Positions 23,985-35,002 of a stretch of 64,000 bases of DNA are shown piece by piece. The translations under genes and the position numbers were made by a program. Origin of the DNA: Aspidiotus rigidus (taxonomy: Eukaryota > Arthropoda > Insecta > Hemiptera > Diaspididae); assembly GCA_035079385.1 (NCBI GenBank), contig JAVHKY010000027.1:744001-808000 (forward strand), written 5' to 3'. The stretch's first letter is position 1, and every line of letters begins with the position of its first letter. A model generated the notes under the pieces. It saw only the letters and a list, made by a program, of their open reading frames with translations, did not search any database and was not told the DNA's origin.

Positions 23985-24300
23985 TACCTTAGAAGGACGT
24001 TCTCAGTCTTATGGTGCTTTTATGTCTGGCTCATTGAAGGGGCTAAGTCAATTGGTGTATGATGAAGAAGGGGTTCTTCGAGTTACATATGATAGAAGGG
24101 GGGGGGGGGGGACTTGGAAAAATTGTTGACCTCCCGAATGTGGACGTTTTTCACGAACCTCCTCCCCCCAATAGAACAGGTTACCTGTTGAAATAAAAAC
24201 TCGCAGCCCACGTGGTGACCTGCTCGGGGTTGCCTTCATTAACTTCGTTAATTTAGATAAACAGGGAACTTGTTTTATGGGAGTCCCGAGAATAGAAGAG
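23985..24300. repeat. Composite repeat cluster
   Basis: The module AGAAGGACGTTCT, TCAGTCTTATGG, TGGCTCATTGAAGGGGCTAA, GTCAATTGG (23990-24060) recurs at 31500-31580, 33325-33390 and inverted at 9900-9995. It is followed by a G run, an ACAGGTTACCTGT terminus (24177), and the module GCCCACGTGG, GGGGTTGCCTTCATTAA, AACAGGGAACTTGTTTTATG (24205-24290). The last module recurs at 32818 and 36860 and inverted at 6893 and 9721. Confidence 0.65.
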
Positions 24301-24307
24301 AGTAAAG

Positions 24308-24310
<3 letters not shown>

Positions 24311-24396
<86 letters not shown>
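24311..24396. repeat. (AG)43 microsatellite
   Basis: 86 bases of uninterrupted AG dinucleotide. It sits directly after an ACAGGGAACTTGTTTTATGG repeat end. The Leu-Ser repeat peptide on the opposite strand is an artefact. The length in the assembly may be inexact. Confidence 0.95.
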
Positions 24397-24398
<2 letters not shown>

Positions 24399-25029
24399 TA
24401 TTCTAAAGGAAAGAGGTTCCCCCACCACGTGAAAAATATGAATTTCGCAACAAAAAATTTTTCAATCATTGACATATTTTTTGGCTTTCTTAAAGTTTTC
24501 TGTATTCTAGGACCTAATTCGGAAATTTGCGAGTGACCCGCCCCCCTCCCCCGAAAAAAACATGTCTTTCCTGAAGTTTCCTGAGTCCTATTCCCTAATT
24601 CCAAAATTTACGAATTCACAATACTTTCGCGATCCCCCCTCCTCCTCCCCCCCCCCAAAAAAATGATGTCTTTCTTGTAGTTTTCTGAATCCGAGCCTCT
24701 TATTCCAAATTTGCAAGTTTACACAACCCCGCCAGTTGCCTTAATCCTAGTAGTCCCACAGTCCCGTATAAATATTATATCTCTCCTCTTCATTTATAAT
24801 AATCAATGACGTCATCAGCCGTGACCACGAGGGCCTCTTCAATTAGGACGTCACCAATTGTGATTTCGAGCCTGATTCTGAAATCTGCGAGTTCAATCCA
24901 TCTCCCCTCATCCCTGTAATGTATAAGTGATTCCGTATAGGCTTTTGTACTGCTGTATGTTAGGCATAGTCTGCGGATACAAATCCGATAAGTCCAATTT
25001 TTTCTATCGATGAAATCGATGTTTTGTTG

Positions 25030-26190
25030 TGTCAATTGACGCTCGATTTTTCTTAGTTTTCTGGAAATGTATGTTTATCGACTTTAAATCGACGTCGATC
25101 TGGAGTCAATGTACAGTCCGCTCCCTTGGAACGTACGTGTTTGGGGGACTTCGCTACTCATAGACTGAATGTGTAGTCATAATTTTACAATGATCGAAGA
25201 CCATTGAGATTCTTAATATTTTCATAAACTTCTTTCATCGCCTTGGTAATGGCTGATTAGCTGAAAGATCTCAGCGTTAAATTTAATTTAATCGTTCAGT
25301 TATAGCGTAAAAATATCATTCTTTGAAATTTAAAATGTTCGGTATAATATTGAAAAACGAATTCAAATAATCTTAATAATTATGCTTGACCGGCCCACTT
25401 TCCAGTCGGTATCAAAATCTAATACCAGGTGTAGTCGTGTTTCGACCTTGATAAGTTGTGTACCAAAAATCTACGAAATTTCGAAGTCGATAGAAAATCT
25501 TTTGACGATGAGTAACCTATGATTGATCCGAAATTGATGTCGATTTTCAGTCGAAATCAATCTATAATATCGAGTGTCGACTTTCTTTCGACGTGAACGA
25601 TGAATCAATCGATAGTAAAAAAGAGCGGTCGATTTTGTGTCGATATTTTTGAAACTGAGTAGTCAACATTTGTTCGAAATAGCGAGTCGATTTGGAGTCA
25701 TGATGGTTCATCGTACTGTGCCTTTCCTTTCCCCTTCGGTCTTTTTTTTGTGGTTCCAATCCGATGATGGTCATTGATCGAAAGCGTTCTTTGCGGTATG
25801 CAGTTTATTCAAAATTTCTGTTTGAAGTGCAATGTTTTTCTGAATGAAAAACTGTAGTTTAAGAAGTACGAGTAGAATTGATTTGATAAAATCTACTACT
25901 AAGTGTCGACTTATACTTCGATTCTGAAACACTACTGTATCCTCAAACCCGACGGGATTTCTCCGTTAATTGAAAGTCTTTAATCGATATCAACGTTGAT
26001 TTTCAGTCCAGTCGGTATAAATCTAGTATCTGGTGCCGACTGAACGTCCCACGTCGACAATGAGTCGGTGGAACAAGCCGATTTTGAGTCGACATCTAGT
26101 CTTTCTGGGTCGATTTGCGGTCGATATAACATCAGTCGACTGAGAATCGAAATTTACTTTAGGTCAGAATAACTAGTCGACTCAAAGTCA
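25030..26190. repeat. GTCGA/TCGAC-rich degenerate region
   Basis: About twenty TCGA-centred words occur (for example GATGTCGATTTTCAGTCGAA, GGTCGATTTTGTGTCGAT, GAGTCGATTTGG, GGGTCGATTTGCGGTCGAT). Spacing is irregular, so it is not a clean satellite. A GATGATGGTCATTGATCGAA AGCG stretch at 25762-25786 resembles the hairpin end of the PLEs. No coding region is seen. Confidence 0.5.
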
Positions 26191-26199
26191 ATAACTTAC

Positions 26200-29100
26200 A
26201 ACACGATTTATTGAGATACGTTTCGAAAACTTTCTTGACTCCCTAAACTAGATCAGAACCCTCTGTCTGGCTTCTGTGGTCACTCTCGAAAATTTTCTCA
26301 AATTTTATCTTGGTTGAAGGTGCCTTCTTCGAAACATTGCTGACAATGTACATGATCATTCCCCCCCCCCCTCCCCTACCAAATGAGACGGATTCCGTGA
26401 CAATCATTTTACACAACGTTCTGGGGCTAAATTTGTGAAATATTTTGCTGAAGATTTTTCGATTTGCGTACTTCCCTTTTCTATTTTTCTTTTTTTAGTG
26501 GAAAAGGAAATGAAAATGTGAGTTCCTACAAGTTGGTTTATAATGAGAGAACATAGTTCAAACATTTTTGTTGATTTCTTTTTTTCATAGAATCATGGAG
26601 ATGAAGAAGTAACGACGCGTTTCTCTCTAACTTCGATGACAAACCGTAAGCTGTCGGGCATTACAAGTTATTAGTCATAGTAGTACCTGGAGGAAATATC
26701 GTCGAGACAATTACTATATTTTTATGTTTCGATTTCGTAAGTATTCATTCAAAACTTGTTACACAAATGCTCAAAGTAACTGAATTTAAAGCAAGCTAGG
26801 TAAGAATTTCTAGGTTTTATTCTGATTTATTGTGACCATTTTGGAACCTAACGCCGAAGCATCACAAAGGTTAGAATTTTATTTGTGCAGAGAACGATGA
26901 ATATTCTATAGAAAATTGAGGCTCGCTCGCGCTGGATCAGTTCACGAACTGAAAATGATTTCGAAAATCTACAAATTTCGCGGAAAAGTCGAACGTTATT
27001 TCTCAACAGTATTAAATTAATTCGAAGACTCTAATTTTACGCCTTAAATGAAGTCCAAAATAAATAAAGGACGTTATTTGCGATAATTTATTGGAAGAGT
27101 ATGGAATATTTTTGGTTCATTTGGTTGTGTGATTTTTTCTCATTTTTCCTCCAATTTAGTCTGCGTCTTTCCTCATTTTTTTTTTTTTTTTTCTTACTGC
27201 GTACCCATAAAAAGAGTAGAATATCTACCCTCGTTCAATAATATCATTTATCATATTTTCCTGGCCCGTTTCGTCACTTCTAGATACTCTCGTTCACCCA
27301 ACTATCCGTAATAATAATAAAAAAAAAAGAAAATTAATCAAATTTCTTCTTTCATCGACAAAGCCACCGCTACATGATTGTCTACTACCTATGAAAATAA
27401 TAATATATTATGTAGCAAGCCGTCGATAGAAACAGTGCCATTGTACTCCGATAATGCATGTCGTTCGTTATAGATTTTATTAATAAAGTTTACACGAAGG
27501 GCAATAGTTTCTTCTATACAAAGTGTACACTCGTATAGTTTCAATAAAATGCTGGATCAATTCTCTGTATATTTTTCTTCTTGAAATTTCAATATTTTAC
27601 CCCAATTTTCGGCGATTAAAAAATGATGCTGCAATTAACACGTTTACAAATTTCAAAAGTATAGAAAATTAACCTATAATAGTTGGCAATTCTGGGAGGT
27701 GAAGGCAATTTCAAATAAAAGAAGTTAACTCGTACTCACCCTGGAGTATAAATGTGTGTACGACAAATAAGAAAAATAAATTTCGTAAAAACGAAGCACT
27801 CGCACGCCACTGACACGCGTACATACTTCCGTCAACCAATGCAAATACGAGAAAACTGAATCACGCTTCGGGAACAACTTTTCGCCTTCCTTTTCACACG
27901 CGTTTGAATTTCGAAAGCTTCAAACGCGCATGATCTCTCACAAGAGACACGATTTTTCGTGCGGAAAAAAATTTCGCGCGAGAAAAAGACGCACTCATAA
28001 TAATCGGAATGCAGAAAACTTTTAAGGATCATGATTTGTTTAGGCACTTTCTCCTTTTCTTTTCTCAAGAATGTGTTGCGTCGTGGTAATCTCATTAACG
28101 AAAATTTATACTTTGTGGCAAAATTTCCCTTCTTACGCGTACATTCCCGACTTTGAAATTCTTTCTATATTTGGCCCGAGATTTTTGATGCTTTTGTTTT
28201 TTCGTCCTTTAATGAATACGCTCCGGTTGCAAATGTAGCATATTATATTCGCTTTTCCCCCTTTAGTATTTTTTTTTATTTATTTCAAACTTTAAAAAGA
28301 AAAAAAAATTTTGAACGCTCAGACTAACTGAGTACGCTCGATATTTTCTTTGAAGTATTTATATCGTATAAATTCTATACTACATTCCAAACCTTTGTAA
28401 CTCGTTTTGAAAGCTGACGTTCAATATACAGATATATTGCGTACTATAGACTGCTCTGCGTATAAAGTATTTTTCTCCATTCATTACGGTATCTCGTCGG
28501 CTTTTTTCGCCTGACGAAGGTTCGCAATCTTTTGATCTTCGCGCACTTTTCGGTGCACCACTTTGACTGCGTGCAGTGCAGATCATCATTATGAATGAGC
28601 AGCGGGGTTATTGCTCTGTATTTGGGTATCGAGTATTTCGAAGCATTTTCGGAGCATAAATTATGCCGACCTCGATTATTTTGCAAAACCGATAGGACCA
28701 TGAGGTTGTACGCAGAACTTATTTTTTTTTTTCTTAAATCCGCTCTATGGAGATGATCAAGAATGAAATTACTACGCTGTCTTTCGATTTCCGTCTCTCT
28801 CGAATCACCCATCTTAACTGCTTTAGTCCCTTCTCTCATATTTTTATAAGATTCCTCTTCAGGCAACCAGATCATACAACTTTTCCTCTTCGATACTATC
28901 ATATGTATCCTCGGCCACATCGATTTTAGAGAATACGATACAGTTGACCTCCGTCTGAACCTAGACCTTCAACAGCATATGCAACTTCAATAACTATGAC
29001 GGCTCCATTCAACTTCACTGTCTCAGTGTCTCGTATGTCCTTTGAAAAAACCAATCTTACTACAGACTTTAAACAGAAACTTCCCCTTCAAAGAAATTAT

Positions 29101-29950
29101 TCGCTCTCGTTTTAAGAAAGATCACGATCGCTCTTTTCACAAAAGATTAGTTCTACGATTTTACGGAACATGACAGAGAAAATTAAATCAGCATTTTTTT
29201 GCAGAGCCCGTATACGAAACGCAAGTGTCTTTTTCTCACATGAGCTTTGCAAACTTACGGGTTACTTTACCGATCTCTGAGGGTACTCTGTGGTAGGTAA
29301 CCACACATTATACCATACTCATCATAAGTCCGCAACTTGGGAGACGACTGTTTTGGCCAATTTCCCAAGCTGCGAGACTATTGTAAAAACCCCCTGTCGG
29401 GAGCGATCTCTTGACAGAGGTCAAGTTATTATAAGAAATGTAATATTTCGCGACAATACACCCACGGAGCAAGCTCCAAATGGAGAACCCCCCCCCCCAA
29501 AAAAAAAAAAAAAACAAAAATCTTGACCCTCACCTTCCGCTATGTTAATGTAGACCATCGTGTGAGTTGAAACAATGAGAAAATCTTGAATGGTACGAGG
29601 ATTCTTTACGCAAATGGATTCTTTACGCACGCAACAACTGAGTAGCAGAACGATACAACATACGAGAGGAAAGCAGGTCCGAAAAATCTCGAATTCTCGA
29701 CAGCTCGGTAAAGTAAACGATGCTAGAACAAAGAGCTTAAATCGAATCGCAGTACCGCTGGGACGAAAGTATTGAAGTCCACATTGGTCCACATCGGAGA
29801 CATCGGCTGAATAATGAGTTATACTAACTCATAATCGATGAGATCTTCAATCAGTGTGACCGAACGTTAAAAAAAAATATTCGAAAGTTCAGAGCTGCGC
29901 GCTGGAAAATGATTGTTCGTAGTCTAGTCAAATGGAGCGTTAGTATCAGT
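26200..29950. other. No gene recognised
   Basis: AT-rich, apparently unique. Minus-strand open frames at 28095-27832 and 28920-28444 (158 codons) have no family resemblance and no supporting splice sites. I see no repeats of note except homopolymer runs near 27180 and 29491. Confidence 0.5.
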
Positions 29951-29974
29951 TTTTGAATCGTACCAGGATCGTGA

Positions 29975-30450
29975 CTGATGACGAAAATTAATTCATTCGT
30001 AATTCATCAAGGTCACCAAACTCCTGTTTGGTCCATAAGACTCAATGAGTTAGGCTGTATACAGACCAAACTACTGTTGCTTCCATAAGAACAATGTAGG
30101 TAACTGAGAGAGAAAGAAGAAATATCGTATTCCTATTCAATATACTGCATACGGACCGAACGATTATTGCTTCCATAAGACTAACGTAACTGAGAGAGAG
30201 AAAGAAAAAATTACATACAGCCTTATGTACCAAACCAGTATTTGGTGACCTTGGTAATCCATACACCTTCCATAAGTGAAATGAGAAGCAGCAAACCGCG
30301 TATTTGTTCTTTAATAATCATCAACATTCAACTTTTTTTGTTTTCTGAGCCAAAAGGCAAATCGGCAAATTGAGATCGGAGGTAAAATACTGATCTTGAC
30401 TGATGACAAAAATAAAATTCATTCATAGTTTATCAAGGTCACCAAATTAA
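29975..30450. repeat. Inverted and tandem repeat block
   Basis: Two tandem units of about 105 bp (30050-30225) each contain ACCGAACGATTATTGCTTCC, ATAAGA, TAACTGAGAGAG and AAAGAA. They are flanked by GACTGATGACGAAAAT and ATCAAGGTCACCAAA at 29973-30018 and again at 30392-30445. An inverted TTTGGTGACCTTGGTAAT lies at 30240. One diverged unit also occurs at 15313. Confidence 0.6.
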
Positions 30451-30479
30451 ACCGTAGGGAAGGAAACCCTATACTTTTT

Positions 30480-31220
30480 TAAAAAAACCACCTGTCTCCT
30501 TGCAGGCTAGGGCACGGGCCCATAGAGTAAGGGAAGGACAACCCCGACAGAAAACTGTCAACTGGTGTAGGCAGTCACACCTGCATAGGATCATCTTCAT
30601 GTATGGGCTTACGTACTGTCTGGTGGCCCTCACGTCCTGTATGAATGGGGTTACATACTGCTTTCATAGCCTTCACGTCCTGTTTGTATGGGGTTATGTA
30701 TCGCCATCTGGACCTTCACGTCCCATACCACCCTGGTGGAGTCTCTTCCAGTGACTAGGTAGGAGATGGAAAACTCTGACAATGAAAACCCGGTCATAGC
30801 TGTAAAGTGTGTACCTTTCCCTGCAAGGACCAAGCAGCTTGTGGGGGAAGTATGGTTCTGCAAGATGATCTGGGAAGGCGGAAGCAGCTTCCCAGATGAC
30901 GCCTCACACTGCAACTTAATTACAGATGAAATGACAAAAGACAACGAAATTGGTGCCATAAAGAAGGATGTCAAGGTGCCTTCAAAGATGTTGAAGACGC
31001 CCCCTCCTAGCCCGGCAAAACAGGCTGCCAAGCATGAAGAAGGGTACCACTTGTCCCCCAAGTTCATGGTAATTCCAGAGTCAAAGCAACCAAACAAACA
31101 AGTAGACTAGAAGGAGAGTTGTCGCCAGATAGCCGCTTTTCAACCGCACTGGCATTTACTCCACCCTGCCTACCAGGTGGAAAGTTGAGGAAGGTTAACG
31201 CCGACCTCAACAAAATATTA
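30480..31220 (+). mobile_element. GC-richer insert with a 114-codon open frame, unclassified
   Basis: The base composition is clearly more GC-rich than the flanks. It contains three tandem units of about 42 bp near 30598-30724 (each with ATGGGGTTA or a variant and CTTCACGTCC) and then an ATG-started frame at 30766-31110. That protein is acidic at the start (MENSDNENP), has WFCKMIWEGG near residue 31 and a Pro-rich KTPPPSPAKQ near residue 81. I do not recognise a domain. The setting (tandem 5' repeats, short frame, different composition) would suit the 5' part of a retroelement with an ORF1. A recent host gene fragment is the alternative. Confidence 0.4.
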
Positions 31221-31364
31221 AAATTTCCATGGTAATTTTCGAATACTCATACTATTAGTAATTGAATGGTGTGTTACGATAAAAGAAATATTTTGCTTAG
31301 CAATTCATAGGAACTCGTGGGTGCGGACGCGGACGTTTTCTGAGGATGTAAACCCCCTAACAAA

Positions 31365-31760
31365 ATAGATAGCGGGTTCCCCGCTAAAAAAAAAAGGTTA
31401 AACGAGGAGTGGCAGGGAACCTGTTTTATGGAGCACGTAGGATCTGAAAAATGTTGACCTCTGAGCTATAAATGATAGGAGGAGGATTTAGATACCTGAG
31501 AAGGACGTTCTGAGTTTTATGGTGTTTAAAACTTTAAAATGTTGCTCATCTGGCTCATTGAAGGGGCTAAGTCAATTGGTATACAAAGAATTGAATATCT
31601 AGTCACTCGAACGGGCTATCTTTCAGGCTATATACACCAACCACCGAGCTATACATATATGATATGAGGGGGACTTGGAAAATGTTTGAGCTAGCTTTGC
31701 CGGAGAGGTTTTTTCCAGCGCCCCCGATAATCAGGTTTTGTGTTAAAAAGTGCTGATTTA
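31365..31760. repeat. Composite repeat cluster
   Basis: It holds a GGTTCCCCGC variant terminus (31376), GTTAAACGAGGAGTGGCAGG, AACCTGTTTTATGG, GATCTGAAAAATG (31400-31455), the GAAGGACGTTCT/TCATTGAAGGGGCTAAG module (31500-31580) and an end-like CGATAATCAGGTTTTGTGTT (31726). Confidence 0.6.
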
Positions 31761-31887
31761 ATTTTATCCGCTCTCTTCATTTGTATCTCTTCCGAGATCT
31801 CTATGCTCTCCTGTCTGGTGATTACTACCATCTTGATCATCTAAAAGTTCCAAATACACAGCTGGGGTGCCGGTAAGGCAATAAAAA

Positions 31888-32575
31888 CAACGGCTTCCTT
31901 AACAAAGTTGAACGAGGAACGCAGGAAACCTGTTTTATGATCATATGGGATTTGGTATTAAAAATTCAAGGAAGCCTAGACCTAGACAAAGCTAGTACAT
32001 AAAGAAGGCCTAGACCTACTGTAAGCCTAGTATAATATAGTTTGAGAGTCTAAATTTTTCTCAAATCTCCAGCTATATATGATAGCTCGAGAGTCAACAT
32101 TTTAACAGGGAACCTGTTTTATGGGGGCTATTTGAGAAATTTGCCGTGCGCCGCGTCGTGCGCCGTCCAGCAAAAAACTTGGAAAAATTTCGACTCTCGA
32201 GCCATATATGATAGGAGGGGGACTTAGAAAAATATTTTGAGTCTGGAGCTACCATATAGTATAGCTCGAGATAGATAAATTTAGACTCTCAAACTTTATT
32301 ATACTAGGCTTACAGTAGGTCTAGGCCTTCTTTATACTAACGTTATCTAGGTCTAGGCTTCCTTGAATTTTCAATACCAAATGCCATTTGACTCATAAAA
32401 CAGGTTCCCTGCGTTCCTCGTTTAACTTTGTTAGGGAAGCCGTCGTTTTTTTCCAAGTCCCTCTCCTATCATATATGGCTCGAGAGTCGAAATTTTTCCA
32501 AGTTTTTGCCGGACGGCGCACGGCAAATTTCTCAAAAAGCCCCCCATGAAACAGGTTCCCTGTTAAAAACTCGCG
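31888..32575. repeat. Two interleaved inverted repeats (order A B A' B')
   Basis: Arm A (about 31888-32095) carries GACGGCTTCC/CGGCTTCCTTAACAAAG, CCTGTTTTATGA, AAGCCTAGACCTAG and GTATAATATAGTTTGAGAG. Arm A' (about 32245-32446) is its reverse complement. Arm B (32098-32225), from AACAGGGAACCTGTTTTATG through TTTGCCGTGCGCCG to CCATATATGATAGGAGG, is repeated inverted as B' (about 32446-32575). The arms are similar but not identical, so they are older duplications. Confidence 0.7.
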
Positions 32576-33270
32576 GATACTTTAACAGAGTTGAACGAGG
32601 GAAGGAAGGGAACCTGTTTAATGGGGTACATGTATAAGACTCAGAGGTAGGTTATGCGAACTTCTTCCTATGCTGAGGCGGTCTTAGTTATCCATTTAAC
32701 TATCCGGCTACCTTACCGCAAAATAGGTAAGCATTGGCGTAAAAGAGCTGGGCGCTTATGTAATCGCAACTTGCAACTTTGACTGCAAGTGCCAATGCGA
32801 CGCCACCAATACAAAAAACTCGAAGCCCACTTTGTGAGCCGCTCGGAGTTGCCTTCATTAACCTTGTTAATGGAGGCAAACAGGGAACCTGTTTTATGGG
32901 CGTCACTATTGTGTACTCTCATTCCTAAATAGCTCGAGCCTTCGTTATAGTAGGAATTTCGAATTTCAGCCTTCATTGTACTGGGCCTATTTGTAATACG
33001 TGGCCTGAAAATGTCAAACATTATACTAAGCCTAATGTACTATACTACGAGTATGCCTATAATGACTATCCTGAAAGTATAACTAGACTACAGTATGTAT
33101 ACTAAACTAGCCTGAAACACCTTCTATCATATATGGTTCGGAGGAAGAAATTTGTCCAAGTTTCCCTCCTATACGTAGCCCGGAGGTGAACATTTTTCCA
33201 AGTCCCACGTTTTGCCTGCCGGCGCCCGTCATTTTGCTTCAAAATACCCTCCGATAAAACGGGTTCCCTG
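32575..33270. repeat. Further composite repeat modules
   Basis: It contains the TTTAACAGAGTTGAACGAGG module (32578), the GAAGCCCACTTTGTGAG, GTTGCCTTCATTAAC, CAAACAGGGAACCTGTTTTA module (32818-32898), TAGGCCTA-type words (32985-33115) and a closing AACGGGTTCCCTGTTG end (33247). Confidence 0.6.
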
Positions 33271-33419
33271 TTGAAATTCCTGAGAACGGAGAGCGTTCTT
33301 ATACAAAGGGGACGTGGAATACCTTAGAAGGACGTTCTAAGTCTTATGGGGTTTGAAGCCTTGCATATCTGCAAGTCAATTGGGGTATGAATTATTGCAC
33401 CCTTGGATAATTCTCGAGA

Positions 33420-34990
33420 CACAACAAAAAGATAGTGAGTTACTAATTTGATCACGTCACTGGCAGGTCTAAGCTAACGACATCACGGATGTTGATGACG
33501 TCACAAATAGGTTTAAACTGGTTGATTTCTTTACTGTACCTTTATCCTCTATCGAAACTCATTTTGTCTTAACTGGTAGTTGGATCGAGAAAATACGAGT
33601 ATAAAAAGACATGAAAAATGATCTTTATTTATTTAGCTCCGTCAGAATATTTTTCGATTCTGCTAGTCAGTACTTGAGGGTAGGCTGAAAAAATGCAAAA
33701 TTCAATTAGGATAGGTAATTAACGGTATGAAAACGGATGGAATAGTTTCAACTAGGGTGAGAGCTTGGCTAAGGTTTCGTGTCTAGTCAGAGCGGCCAGA
33801 AGTGCGGAAATTCTCATTGTTTCACGCGATGGAAGGGTAGAGATGCGGATATCTAACAGGGCACAGTGTAGCAATTCTCGCCGGGCTTGGTGAGGAAAGT
33901 GAATTTTTCGACGTCTCACTAGATTCACATTTTTCTGTTGGAAACACCGAGACGGAATCGTAACTTTTCTGTTGACTCAGTAAATTTTAATGACAATTCC
34001 AATAATGAATTTATTTTACTACTAATTATTTTTAAAAATGCACCTTGTAATTCTATTCGTTATGAATACGAAATTTGGGCGTTTCAGATTAATATGTGAC
34101 GATGACCATGGGGACAATAAGGAAAGTTTTACGAGACAGAATTAGGCATTGAATTCTCATTCTATCGTGATTTTTCTAAGAGAGAGAAAAAAATCATTCT
34201 TCCGTTCAAGTTTGACAATTGTGAAAATTAAAAAATGAAAAATATCTGTTCCTGACCGGATAATTTCTCTCTTTGTTACTCGCGAAGGATTGATAGCAAT
34301 AAGTTTGCGGCTCGTTGAATTGATAAATTAGTCCTAAGGAGAGAGGGACAATGAGACAGAGAAGAGAGAGAGAGAGAGGGTGGGAAATAGAGTGAAAGAA
34401 AAAAAGTAAGGAAAACATTCATTTTATGGCTGGAAGCGTTAGAAGAATGCGGTAAGGTTGTACTCTTTCAACTATCGAGTTTACCATATTATGTGAAAAA
34501 GTTGGTGAGAACATTTAAATCAATGGCTCTGCGTACTGTTCTGTATAGAAACGAGAATCTGTCCGATACTACTCGTCTGTACCGTATGGTATAATACTCT
34601 ACCGGTTATTTTTGTATTCAGGATATCGGATAAAAGCTTCTGTCGACTTTGATTTATTCGGACCTATAATAGTACGCTGCATACGTGAAGGCTCGACGGC
34701 ACTTAATTGAATTTTCGAGCCGAGGAACGCGCCGAATAAGCGTCGTCGTGCTGCTGACCAGTGCTATATAGGTATTTTGCGTGTAAAATTAAACCACGCA
34801 TTGATTACCGGATAAAAACGATGACGACACGCGGTTACACTCCACCGCAGCAATTTCCTACCTTTGAGACTTTTTTTCCTTTTTTTTTTTTTAATCAATT
34901 ATAACAATACACGTACAGCCTATAAGAGTTTTTTGCGAGGGACGGAACAATGTATAGGCAGCTTATTATTCGCGCAGAACACAGAATTTA
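33420..34990. other. No gene recognised
   Basis: It begins with a segment also seen near 4735-4830 (GTTGATGACGTCAC, TAGGTTTAAAC, GGTTGATTTCTTTACTGT). From about 33650 it looks like unique intergenic sequence downstream of the Ir93a-like gene. A short AG-rich stretch lies at 34360. Confidence 0.5.
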
Positions 34991-35002
34991 AAAGTAAAAA
35001 GA

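Noticed and set aside
24048..24428. Leu-Ser repeat protein on the minus strand
   Set aside because: Translation of the AG microsatellite.
28444..28920. 158-codon minus-strand open frame
   Set aside because: Overlaps plus-strand frames, shows no family motif, and charged-residue runs reflect AG-rich DNA.
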